In this document: in pieces, positions 49,944 through 59,100 of the stretch | Numbering within the stretch: position 1 is the first letter of the stretch | Layout: each line of letters begins with the position of its first letter | DNA from: Pelagihabitans sp947500445 | GTDB lineage: Bacteria > Bacteroidota > Bacteroidia > Flavobacteriales > Flavobacteriaceae | Direction: 5' to 3' | DNA length: 64,000 bases | Assembly: GCF_050589625.1 (NCBI RefSeq) | Contig: NZ_JBNGOP010000001.1 | Location: forward strand, 277,549-341,548 | Translations under genes and position numbers: made by a program | The notes under the pieces: model-generated | Database searches by the model: none | What the model was told of the DNA's origin: nothing | The model's input: only the letters and a program-made list of their open reading frames with translations

Positions 49944-51773
49944 TTACTTTTTGCCTTCCATTTTATCCTTTAAGGCCTGCAGTTGTTCGTTGGCGTCACC
50001 GAGTGTCGGTTTCGCTTCGTCGCTACTGGCTTTGGCTCTCTTGACGGCAGCTTTTACGTTACGAGCTTCTTCTTCCCTAAAGATCGCGGTGTGACTGGCA
50101 ACCACTCTCTTAAAGTCTTTATTGAACTCGATGATCTTAAACTCTGCTTCTTCGCCCTTACCAAGCTTTTTACCATCTTCTTTCTCCAAATGACGTTGCG
50201 GTACAAAAGCCGTAATATCCTCGTTGAAATCGATCGTAGCTCCTTTGTCCACGATTTCGGTAATCGCAGCTTTGTGAACCGTATCCAAAGCAAATTCCGC
50301 TTCGTACTTGTCCCAAGGATTCTCGGTAGTTTGCTTATGACCAAGACTTAACTTACGGCCATCAACATCCAATTCCAATACTTCCACCTCTAGCTTGTCG
50401 CCTACGGTTACGAACTCGGATGGATGCTTGATTTTCTTCGTCCATGAAAGGTCGGAGATGTAAATCAACCCATCGATACCTTCTTCCAACTCCACAAAAA
50501 CACCGAAGTTGGTAAAGTTTCTAACAATACCGGTATGTTTGGAACCTACAGGATACTTAGAAGTAATATCGGTCCATGGATCTGGACTTAGTTGTTTTAC
50601 GCCCAAGGACATTTTTCGGTCTTCGCGATCAAGGGTCAATACGACCGCTTCGATTTCGTCACCGACCTTAACAAAGTCCTGCGCGGAACGTAAATGCGTA
50701 GACCATGACATTTCGGATACGTGCACCAATCCTTCAACGCCTTCTACAACTTCGATAAATGCACCGTAATCCGCAATGACCACGACCTTACCTTTTACCT
50801 TGTCGCCAATTTTGATTTCATCGCTCAAGGCATCCCATGGATGTTTCTCCAATTGCTTCAATCCTAATTGGATTCTGGATTTGTTTTCGTCGAAATCCAA
50901 AATTACTACGTTCAATTTCTGATCCAGGTCGACCACCTCGTTCGGGTGATTGATCCTGCTCCAGGAAAGGTCGGTAATGTGGATCAATCCGTCTACACCA
51001 CCCAAATCGATAAAGACTCCGTAAGAAGTAATGTTCTTTACAACACCTTCCAATACCTGGCCTTTTTCCAACTGGCTGATAATCTCTTTTTTCTGCTCTT
51101 CGATATCCGCTTCGATCAACGCTTTATGCGACACAACAACGTTCTTGAATTCGTGGTTGATCTTGACCACTTTGAATTCCATTGTTTTGTTCACGTACTG
51201 ATCGTAATCCCGGATCGGTTTCACGTCGATCTGTGATCCCGGTAGGAACGCCTCGATACCAAAAACATCGACAATCATTCCCCCTTTGGTCCTGCACTTC
51301 ACAAAACCACTGACTACCTCTTCGTTGTCATGTGCCTTGTTCACACGTTCCCAGGCCATAATGGTACGCGCCTTACGGTGCGATAATACCAATTGACCAC
51401 TTTTATCTTCTCTGATGTCGATCAAAACTTCAACCTTGTCCCCTACACTTAGTCCTGGGTTGTATCGAAACTCGTTCAAAGAAATGACCCCTTCGGATTT
51501 CGCGTTAATGTCAATGATCGCTTCTCTGTCGGTAAGGTATACTACGGTACCCGTTACTACCTCCTCATCGGCGGTGTCGACAAAATTTTCTGCTACCAGT
51601 TTTTCGAACTCCTGAAGTTTGGTATCGTCTACGCGCTCGATTCCCTGCTCGTATTTTTCCCAATCAAAGTTTTCCAGAAATTCCTTTGGGTCCTGAACCG
51701 GAGCCGCTACTGCTTTTTCTTCTTGTGCCGGCGTAGTTTCCTCTACTTGGGCGGTGGTGTTTTCTTCAGCCAT
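49944..51773 (-). CDS. rpsA: 30S ribosomal protein S1
   Basis: A 609-residue RNA-binding protein with an acidic, Ala/Glu-rich N-terminal extension (about 1-60) and six S1 domains. Each shows the pattern GxVVxxTxxGxxVxLxxGxxGLVH (for example VKNITSYGVFIDLGG and VRNFTNFGVFVELEEG). It helps the small subunit bind mRNA. The C-terminal tail is Lys/Ala-rich. It is single, with its own promoter and terminator. Confidence 0.97.
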   Translation of the reverse strand: MAEENTTAQVEETTPAQEEKAVAAPVQDPKEFLENFDWEKYEQGIERVDDTKLQEFEKLVAENFVDTADEEVVTGTVVYLTDREAIIDINAKSEGVISLNEFRYNPGLSVGDKVEVLIDIREDKSGQLVLSHRKARTIMAWERVNKAHDNEEVVSGFVKCRTKGGMIVDVFGIEAFLPGSQIDVKPIRDYDQYVNKTMEFKVVKINHEFKNVVVSHKALIEADIEEQKKEIISQLEKGQVLEGVVKNITSYGVFIDLGGVDGLIHITDLSWSRINHPNEVVDLDQKLNVVILDFDENKSRIQLGLKQLEKHPWDALSDEIKIGDKVKGKVVVIADYGAFIEVVEGVEGLVHVSEMSWSTHLRSAQDFVKVGDEIEAVVLTLDREDRKMSLGVKQLSPDPWTDITSKYPVGSKHTGIVRNFTNFGVFVELEEGIDGLIYISDLSWTKKIKHPSEFVTVGDKLEVEVLELDVDGRKLSLGHKQTTENPWDKYEAEFALDTVHKAAITEIVDKGATIDFNEDITAFVPQRHLEKEDGKKLGKGEEAEFKIIEFNKDFKRVVASHTAIFREEEARNVKAAVKRAKASSDEAKPTLGDANEQLQALKDKMEGKK

Positions 51774-51892
51774 TTGCTGATTAATAATTTGTATTTCGAA
51801 ATGTTACAAGGGTAAAACGGTACTTTCGAAAGCTGTTATATTTATTTCAATATCCTTTCCTTTTTCTCTTGATTATCCGTAAAAAAGGAGTG

Positions 51893-51923
51893 CAAAAGTA
51901 CGGTTTTTTGGTCGATATACCAA
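51893..51923 (-). promoter_or_regulatory. Predicted promoter of rpsA
   Basis: On the minus strand TTG (51923-51921) is followed after 20 bp by TACTTTTG (51900-51893), a full match to the -7 consensus. The predicted leader of about 110 nt is long enough for the translational feedback control known for S1 in other bacteria. Confidence 0.55.
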
Positions 51924-51972
51924 CATACCGGGCCGAAGCTTTTATCTTTTGTAGTATTTTAGCCATTTCAGG

Positions 51973-52001
51973 TTGAAATATGGCAATATTTAGTACCTTT
52001 A
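51973..52001 (+). promoter_or_regulatory. Predicted promoter of the BON-LysM gene
   Basis: TTG (51973-51975), 18 bp, TACCTTTA (51994-52001), one mismatch from TAnnTTTG. The start codon is at 52037. It is divergent from the rpsA promoter, with the two lying about 50 bp apart. Confidence 0.45.
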
Positions 52002-52036
52002 ATTGCGAAATATTAACCAAATAAAAATAGACAACT

Positions 52037-52417
52037 ATGAGCGTTAAAGCAAAGTACCAAGGCGTTTTGAATCTTGGAGAACAACTTGGGATAAAGAACG
52101 GTGACATTACCGAAGACGGTGGTGTGCTGAAAATCAAGGGAGAGGCAAATACACCTTATGAAAAGGATTTGTTATGGGACAAGATCAAAGAGCTGGGTGG
52201 TGAAAGCCCTTCGGATATCAAGGCCAACATCTCCGTTTCCGATAGCTCGGTATACCACAGACATACGGTTAAAAGTGGTGAATCATTAAGTAAAATTGCA
52301 AAACACTACTACGGTGACGCCATGAAGTACCAACAGATTTTTTCGGCGAACACCAATATTTTGAGCAATCCGGATGTTATACAGCCCGATCAAGTGCTCG
52401 TGATTCCAAATCCGTAA
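52037..52417 (+). CDS. Kbp-like BON-LysM protein
   Basis: A 126-residue protein with a BON-like domain (about 10-70, GVLNLGEQLGIKNGDI onward) and a C-terminal LysM domain (YHRHTVKSGESLSKIAKHYY to VIPNP). This is the architecture of E. coli Kbp (YgaU), a cytoplasmic potassium-binding protein. There is no signal peptide, which fits Kbp better than a cell-wall protein. It has its own promoter and a strong terminator, so it is a single-gene unit, as is usual for abundant stress-related proteins. Confidence 0.85.
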   Translation: MSVKAKYQGVLNLGEQLGIKNGDITEDGGVLKIKGEANTPYEKDLLWDKIKELGGESPSDIKANISVSDSSVYHRHTVKSGESLSKIAKHYYGDAMKYQQIFSANTNILSNPDVIQPDQVLVIPNP

Positions 52418-52456
52418 TCGTTTGAGATATCGGCTAAGGCCGATGACATGATAAAC

Positions 52457-52485
52457 AAAAAAGACGTGCTTTGCACGTCTTTTTT
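52457..52485 (+). terminator. Intrinsic terminator of the BON-LysM gene
   Basis: AAAAAAGACGTGC, loop TTT, GCACGTCTTTTTT: a perfect 13-bp stem with flanking A- and T-runs, 40 bp after the stop. A second hairpin, AATGCTG-TTAAT-CAGCATT (52596-52614), lies before the end of cmk and may terminate that gene on the minus strand. Confidence 0.9.
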
Positions 52486-52676
52486 ATTACCGTGGTTTTG
52501 AGCTTTTGGTTTAAACCGAAACTGACGGCTTTTGTGACTTTCTAAACCATTTTTTAATGTGAGTTCGACATCAAAATGATCATCATGATAAAATGAATGC
52601 TGTTAATCAGCATTTACCCTTTCATTTGGGTGCCTTTCATTTGTTTTGTTTGTCCAAAAGAAACGTTTAAACTACT

Positions 52677-53366
52677 TCATTGTGCCACAGTTTTGGCAAT
52701 GATTCGTTGTGCAAAGTTGTAGATGCGTTCAAACTGTTCTTCCAGACCCATGTCCGTATTATCGAACTCTACGGCGTCCTCGGCCTTGCGCAAAGGGGAA
52801 ACCTCCCGATTCGAATCGATATGGTCCCGCTTTTGAACATTGGCAAGCACATCGGCATAGGATACGTCCTCGCCTTTGTCCAACAGTTCCTTATACCTTC
52901 TTGCAGCCCGTGCGTCGGAAGAAGCGTTCATAAATATTTTAAGTTCGGCATCGGGAAAAACTACGGTACCGATATCCCTACCATCCATCACCACACCTTT
53001 TTCTTTTCCCATTTGCCGCTGTATGTCCACCAATTTATGGCGTACCTCTGCAATTTTGGAAATATCGCTCACATGCCTGGAAACCTCTAAAGTCCGTATC
53101 TCTTTTTCCACATTTTCGTTATTGAGATACATTTCGGCATCTTTTGAACGTTGGTTGAGCACAAACCGCAACGCAATATTGGGCAATGACGCTACCAACT
53201 CCCGAGGGTCCGTCAACAGTCCCTCCCGCATGGCATAAAGGGTAACGGCACGGTACATGGCCCCGGTATCGACATACAGATACCCCAACGACTTGGCCAA
53301 TTGTTTCGCCAAGGTACTTTTACCCGTAGAGGAAAACCCGTCGATCGCTATGGTTATCTTTGCCAT
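52677..53366 (-). CDS. cmk: Cytidylate kinase
   Basis: A 229-residue kinase that phosphorylates CMP and dCMP. The P-loop is AIDGFSSTGKSTLAKQLA at the start, the CMP-site motif is GVVMDGRDIGTVVFPDA, and the lid segment ARAARRYKELL is visible. Length is normal. It lies 82 bp downstream of lon and is transcribed in the same direction. Confidence 0.96.
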   Translation of the reverse strand: MAKITIAIDGFSSTGKSTLAKQLAKSLGYLYVDTGAMYRAVTLYAMREGLLTDPRELVASLPNIALRFVLNQRSKDAEMYLNNENVEKEIRTLEVSRHVSDISKIAEVRHKLVDIQRQMGKEKGVVMDGRDIGTVVFPDAELKIFMNASSDARAARRYKELLDKGEDVSYADVLANVQKRDHIDSNREVSPLRKAEDAVEFDNTDMGLEEQFERIYNFAQRIIAKTVAQ

Positions 53367-53448
53367 ATTTCAAAAATAAGTAGAAAATACAGGAATTGTT
53401 CCATTTCACCCGGTTTCCCATATACTATTGCAACCGGACATTAACACC

Positions 53449-55899
53449 TTACAACTTTTTTGCGTTTTTTACTTTTTGTTTGGTTACGGCGATATCGATT
53501 ACTTCGTGCATTTCGGATACATAATGAAACTGGAGCCCTTTTAAATATGTGGGCTTGATCTCCAAAATGTCACGTTCGTTATCCTTACAAAGGATCAACT
53601 CTTTGATCCGTGCCCTTTTGGCCGCCAGTATTTTTTCTTTGATACCTCCTACCGGCAGCACCTTGCCCCGCAAAGTGATTTCTCCTGTCATGGCAAGGCT
53701 CTTTTTCACTTTCTTTTGGGTAAATAGGGAAACCAATGACGTAAGCATGGTAATACCCGCACTTGGTCCATCCTTGGGTGTGGCCCCCTCCGGTACGTGA
53801 ATGTGTACATTGTATTTTTCAAAAATGGTCGCATCGATACCGAACCGCTCCGCATTGGACTTGATGTATTCCAAAGCGATCGTGGCCGACTCTTTCATCA
53901 CCTTTCCCAAATTTCCCGTAATGTTCAACGCGCCCTTGCCTTTGGACAGGATGGACTCTATAAATAGAATATCGCCCCCTACACTGGTCCATGCCAAGCC
54001 GGTAACGACACCTGCCACCTCGTTGTTCTCATATTTATCGCGTTCCAACCGGGCAGGTCCCAAAACTTTTTCTACCAGCGCGCTGGACACCTTTACCTCG
54101 TACTCCTCTTCTATGGCAATTGATTTTGCCGCATACCGGACCATTTTGGCGATTTGTTTTTCCAAGGTCCGTACCCCCGACTCCCTAGTATAGCCCTCAA
54201 CTATTTTTTCCAGTTGGGGTTTTCCTATCTTCAAGTGCTTCGTATTAAGGCCGTGCTCTTCCAATTGTTTGGGAAGCAGGTGCCGCTTGGCGATTTCCAC
54301 TTTTTCCTCAATGGTATACCCGGTAACATTGATGATTTCCATTCGATCCCGTAATGCGGGCTGTATAGAAGCCAAGCTGTTGGCCGTAGCGATGAACATT
54401 ACCTTGGATAGGTCGTATCCCATTTCCAGAAAATTGTCGTGAAACGCTGCGTTCTGCTCGGGATCGAGCACTTCCAACATAGCGGATGATGGATCGCCCT
54501 GATGGCTATTGGACAGCTTATCGATCTCATCCAAGATAAACACCGGATTGGACGTTCCTGCCTTTTTAAGACTTTGCACGATTCGCCCGGGCATGGCACC
54601 AATATAGGTTTTGCGATGGCCCCGTATCTCGGCCTCGTCCCTTAGGCCTCCCAAACTCATCCGTACATATTCCCTTCCCAAGGCCTCGGCGACCGACTTG
54701 CCCAAAGAGGTCTTTCCCACTCCCGGAGGTCCGTACAAACAAAGAATAGGCGATTTCATGTCGTTTCTTAATTTCAGAACGGCCAAGTATTCGATGATTC
54801 TTTTCTTTACATCTTCCAGTCCGTAATGGTCCCTGTCCAGTATTTTTTGGGCTCTCTTGAGATCAAACTTGTCCTTGGAAAACTCGTTCCAAGGCAAATC
54901 CAAAAACAGGTCCAAGTAATTTCGCTGTATGGAATACTCGGCCACCTGAGGATTCATGCGCTGCATTTTCGAAAGCTCCTTATCAAAATGTTCGGATACC
55001 TTGTCGTCCCATTTTTTGTCCTTGGCCCGCTTGCGCATTTCCTCGATTTCTTCGTCGTACGAAACCCCACCCAGCTCTTCCTGTATGGTCTTCATCTGCT
55101 GGTGCAAAAAATACTCGCGCTGTTGCTGGTCCATATCATTGCGAACCTTGGATTGGATATCGTTCTTTAGCTCCAACTTTTGAAGTTCCACGTTCATATA
55201 GCGCAAGGTGGACAATGCCCGTTCCTGCAAACTTCCAATTTCCAACAAGCCCTGTTTTTCCGCCACCCCCAAGTTAAGGTTAGAGGAGATAAAGTTGATC
55301 AGAAAAGAGTTGCTCTGAATGTTTTTTATGGCAAAAGAAGCTTCACTGGGTATGTTGGGATTGTTTTTGATAATTTTTAACGACAGTTCCTTTATCGTTT
55401 CAATGATGGCCAAAAACTCCTTATCGTCCTCCGCTGGTCGGTCCTCTTTGGTATCCATCACGGTGGCGGTCATATAGGGTTTCCGCGTCAATACCTCGGC
55501 AATTTCAAACCGCTTTTTTCCCTGTATTATAACAGTGGTATTGCCATCGGGCATCTGCAGTACCCTTAGAATCTTGGCTACGGTGCCCAGGGTATTGATG
55601 TCCTTGATATCCGGGTTTTCGGTATCGGCATCCTTTTGGGAAACTACCCCTATTACCTTGGAACCATTGTTCGCGTCTTTTATAAGGTTGATGGACTTAT
55701 CCCGCCCAGCGGTAATCGGTATTACCACTCCAGGAAAAAGTACTGTATTGCGCAACGGCAGTATAGGCAAAGTTTCCGGCAAACTTTCGTTGTTCATTTG
55801 TTCTTCATCTTCCGCCGTAAGCAACGGAATAAGTTCGGCATCTTCATCAAAGGTATCCAACGACATATTGTCAAAATTTGAAAATTTAGAATCTCCCAT
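53449..55899 (-). CDS. lon: ATP-dependent protease Lon
   Basis: An 816-residue AAA+ protease that degrades damaged and regulatory proteins in the cytoplasm. The N-terminal substrate domain begins near 35 (ETLPILPLRNTVLFPGVVIP), the Walker A motif is LYGPPGVGKTSLGKSVAEAL, and the C-terminal Ser-Lys protease has DGPSAGITMLTSL and RGKVLPVGGIKEKILAAKRA. The acidic N-terminal extension (DNMSLDTFDEDAELIPLLTAEDEE) is seen in Bacteroidota Lon. No promoter is clear in the 218 bp upstream. Confidence 0.97.
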   Translation of the reverse strand: MGDSKFSNFDNMSLDTFDEDAELIPLLTAEDEEQMNNESLPETLPILPLRNTVLFPGVVIPITAGRDKSINLIKDANNGSKVIGVVSQKDADTENPDIKDINTLGTVAKILRVLQMPDGNTTVIIQGKKRFEIAEVLTRKPYMTATVMDTKEDRPAEDDKEFLAIIETIKELSLKIIKNNPNIPSEASFAIKNIQSNSFLINFISSNLNLGVAEKQGLLEIGSLQERALSTLRYMNVELQKLELKNDIQSKVRNDMDQQQREYFLHQQMKTIQEELGGVSYDEEIEEMRKRAKDKKWDDKVSEHFDKELSKMQRMNPQVAEYSIQRNYLDLFLDLPWNEFSKDKFDLKRAQKILDRDHYGLEDVKKRIIEYLAVLKLRNDMKSPILCLYGPPGVGKTSLGKSVAEALGREYVRMSLGGLRDEAEIRGHRKTYIGAMPGRIVQSLKKAGTSNPVFILDEIDKLSNSHQGDPSSAMLEVLDPEQNAAFHDNFLEMGYDLSKVMFIATANSLASIQPALRDRMEIINVTGYTIEEKVEIAKRHLLPKQLEEHGLNTKHLKIGKPQLEKIVEGYTRESGVRTLEKQIAKMVRYAAKSIAIEEEYEVKVSSALVEKVLGPARLERDKYENNEVAGVVTGLAWTSVGGDILFIESILSKGKGALNITGNLGKVMKESATIALEYIKSNAERFGIDATIFEKYNVHIHVPEGATPKDGPSAGITMLTSLVSLFTQKKVKKSLAMTGEITLRGKVLPVGGIKEKILAAKRARIKELILCKDNERDILEIKPTYLKGLQFHYVSEMHEVIDIAVTKQKVKNAKKL

Positions 55900-56056
55900 A
55901 ACAATTTTTCGGTCAATCTGTCAGCTAAAGACAGTATCAGTTTATAATCTTTTTGTATTAATTGGTGTAAGCCTCCGCTAGCACTAGTGTTCATTACTAC
56001 AAACGGCACACCCTCGCCCACAAAGGACAATTGTTGTGCCAATTGCAATAAAAAAG

Positions 56057-56088
56057 AAAACCCTTCCGAAAATCGTTCGAAAGGGTTT
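56057..56088 (-). terminator. Intrinsic terminator of the GSDH-propeller gene
   Basis: AAAACCCTTCCGAA, loop AATCG, TTCGAAAGGGTTT; read on the minus strand the stem is followed by CTTTTTTATTG. It lies 30 bp after the stop at 56118. One position in the stem is mismatched. Confidence 0.8.
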
Positions 56089-56117
56089 CCTAAATTCTTA
56101 GTCTAAAACTGTGCTAA

Positions 56118-59100
56118 CTATCTTTTCACCACCTTTTTGGTGATTACCGCTCCATTCGACCAAACAGAGACAAAGTAGGTTCCCGTAGTCAGGGTCTCTA
56201 AGCTTAAATCGAGCGTGGGTGAATGATCTTGTTTTAAGGCACGGTATAAAAGCTGCTGTTGTTGCATGTTGGTAACGACCACTTCTACTTCTTTTCCGGC
56301 CAGCCCGTATAGGTCAACGGTCACCATTGTACTGGTCGGGTTCGGATAAACGGAAACCGATGTATTCTCCCTTGCGGAATTTTCAAATTCCCTACCAAAC
56401 TCATCAAAGGTATCATTCCTGTTCGAGGCGGAATCGGAAACATATAACTGCAATACCGATCGGCAGCCTTCTGCCGATTCTATAACGTAGAAACCGGCAT
56501 CCTGGGCACCAACATTTCCTAAGGAATAGTTGTCTCCCACTACCTCGCCGTTCGGCAATGTAATCGTTACACGTTTATCGTTGGGCAATGCACTAAGCAC
56601 CACCTCTTCACCCCGGTCGACCGTAAGCGCATTCTGTCCGCTTCGCCATACTCCGGCCACTCTATATTCCGCAACCAAAGCATTTGCATCGCAATTTGGT
56701 ATTTCGTCTACGGAAAGATTGAATGTCCTTGTACAACCGTTTTCCGAACGTAAGGTATAGCGCCCGCTATCGGAAAGCGAAGCTTGACCGATACTATAGT
56801 TGTCCCCCACAACGGTTCCGTCAGGTTTTGTAATCGTTAATCCAATGTCATTGGGCAACATACTCAACATCAAATTCGTGCCGACGACGATGCTCAGGTT
56901 TTCCTGACCGCTACTCCATTGTCCGTTGATACGATATTCCGGTGTAATGGCCTCTTCACAGCCGTCAATAGCGCGAAGTTCCAAGGTTTCCGTACATCCT
57001 TCTTCAGAGGTCAACACATACGTACCGCTGTCGGCGGATGTGAAATTGGTAATTCTATAGTTATCCCCAACTACTTGTCCGTTAGGTCTGGTAATGTTTA
57101 GTCCGACGCCATTGGGAAGCATGCTCAATATCACCTCGGCTGATTCGTTAACGGTCACCACATTATCACCGCTCAGCCAATTGCCGTTGATACGATATTC
57201 AGGAATCAATACCCCCCCACAATCCAAAGTCTCTACGATCAAGTTCAACTCGGCCGTACATCCATCGGAAGCGGTAAACAGATAGGTTCCATTGTCCTCC
57301 GGCGTTACCAGTCCCAAGCTATAGTTGTCATTTACAACCGTTCCATTAGGCAAGGTAATGGTCAACGGAACATCATTAGGTAAAATACTTAGTATAATAT
57401 CGGTACCCTGATCTACGGTAATATTACTTTCGCCGCTATACCACACTCGGTTCAATCGGTATTCCGGAACAATGTTACAAGAATCCCCAGTGCCCGTTTC
57501 TTCTACGTTTATGGTTAATGTGGCCTCACAGCTATCTTGAGAGATAAAAGTATACGTTCCTTCCTGTTCGGAAGTTATATTTGTCGTTTGATAGCTTCCA
57601 CTTACGGTTGTACCATTTGGTAATCGTATTAACAGACCATCTTGATTATCCACGGTACCTAGCAGCACTTCTGCACCCTGATCGACCGTGATTTCGGTTT
57701 GGCCACTACCCGTTTCCCCATTTACGGTATATTCGGGAACAATACTTCCCTCTGGGCAGTTTGGCGTATTGGCAATGACACTTATTTCGAAACTGGCCGA
57801 ACATCCTTCGGCTATCGTGAATAGATAGGTACCTTGTTGACCGGGTGTAACGGCACCCAAATCCAACAATCCTGATACTTCTTGTTCGGTACCATTTGGC
57901 AATGTAACCGTAAAATCCAAATTACCGGGGGCAACTCTTAGCGCCAATGGTGTTCCTTCATCCACTGTGGTACTTTCTTCACCGCTAATCCAACCATTGT
58001 TACCTATGCGAAACTCTGGAACCACACTTTCCGAAGTACAAGGTTCGTCCTCCGTTTCCACTGTAAGTATTAGCGAAATTTGACACTGGCCTTCAGTGAC
58101 AAAAACATACGTCCCTTCATCCTCTTTGGTTATTTCCCCTAAACCATAATCACCTTCCGTGATATTGCCATTAGGCAATGTAATAGAAAAGGTTACTGTA
58201 TTCGGTAATAAGCTTAATATTAAATCGGTCCCCTCCGGTAAGGTTATTTCGGTATCACCACTGGACCATTCTCCGTTAATACGGTACTCGGTAATCAATC
58301 GTTCATCTCCACAATCGAATGAAAGTGCCCAAACAGCAAGGTTATCTGCCGTAACATTGGCCGCATTATCGAAAGTACCTCCGGTGTAAAGTCTATTATC
58401 ATCGGAAAGTGCTAGGGCCCTTACAATGTTATCGGTTCCTACCGCTCTAGCGGGACCTAAAGCCTGCCAGCCACCACCACTACTCCAACGCGCACTATTG
58501 TTTACAATATAGTCGGTACTGCTATCCTGTCCGGCAGTCTCAAAGCTTCCTCCTACATATAAATATGTACCGTCATGTTCCAAGGAATTGACGCTACCAT
58601 TTACTCCATCCCCAAGCAACTGCCATTGGTTTGAATTCCGATTCCAACGTGCCAGATTGTTTACGGTATTTCCACCAGCCGATCCAAAGGTTCCTCCGGC
58701 ATAGATATATTCCGAAGTCACTTCAATCGCCTGGACAAATCCACTGGTTCCCTCTCCCAAGGTTCCCCAATTGGTCCCATTCCAAGTGGCAATTCTGTTG
58801 GCATTGCGACCTCCGGCAGTATCGAAATTACCTCCCACATACAATACGTTGGCATTGTCGAAAGCAATGGATCTAATTTCGTTATTTGTTCCGGTGCCAG
58901 AAGTTCCCGAATCGGTCAACGCCGACCAACCGTTGTTCCATCTGGCGATATTCTGCACGGAAATCCCTCCAGCAGTTTCAAAAGCACCTCCTACGTATAC
59001 ATTACCGTTACCGTCAACACCAATTTTCGCAACGGGACCATTGGTACCCGAACCTAAAGCGGACCAAGAGGCTCCGTTCCATACAGCAACATTCTGCGCG

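Noticed and set aside
55794..56048. 84-codon minus-strand frame upstream of lon
   Set aside because: More than half overlaps lon in another frame; the upstream part lies in the presumed lon promoter region.
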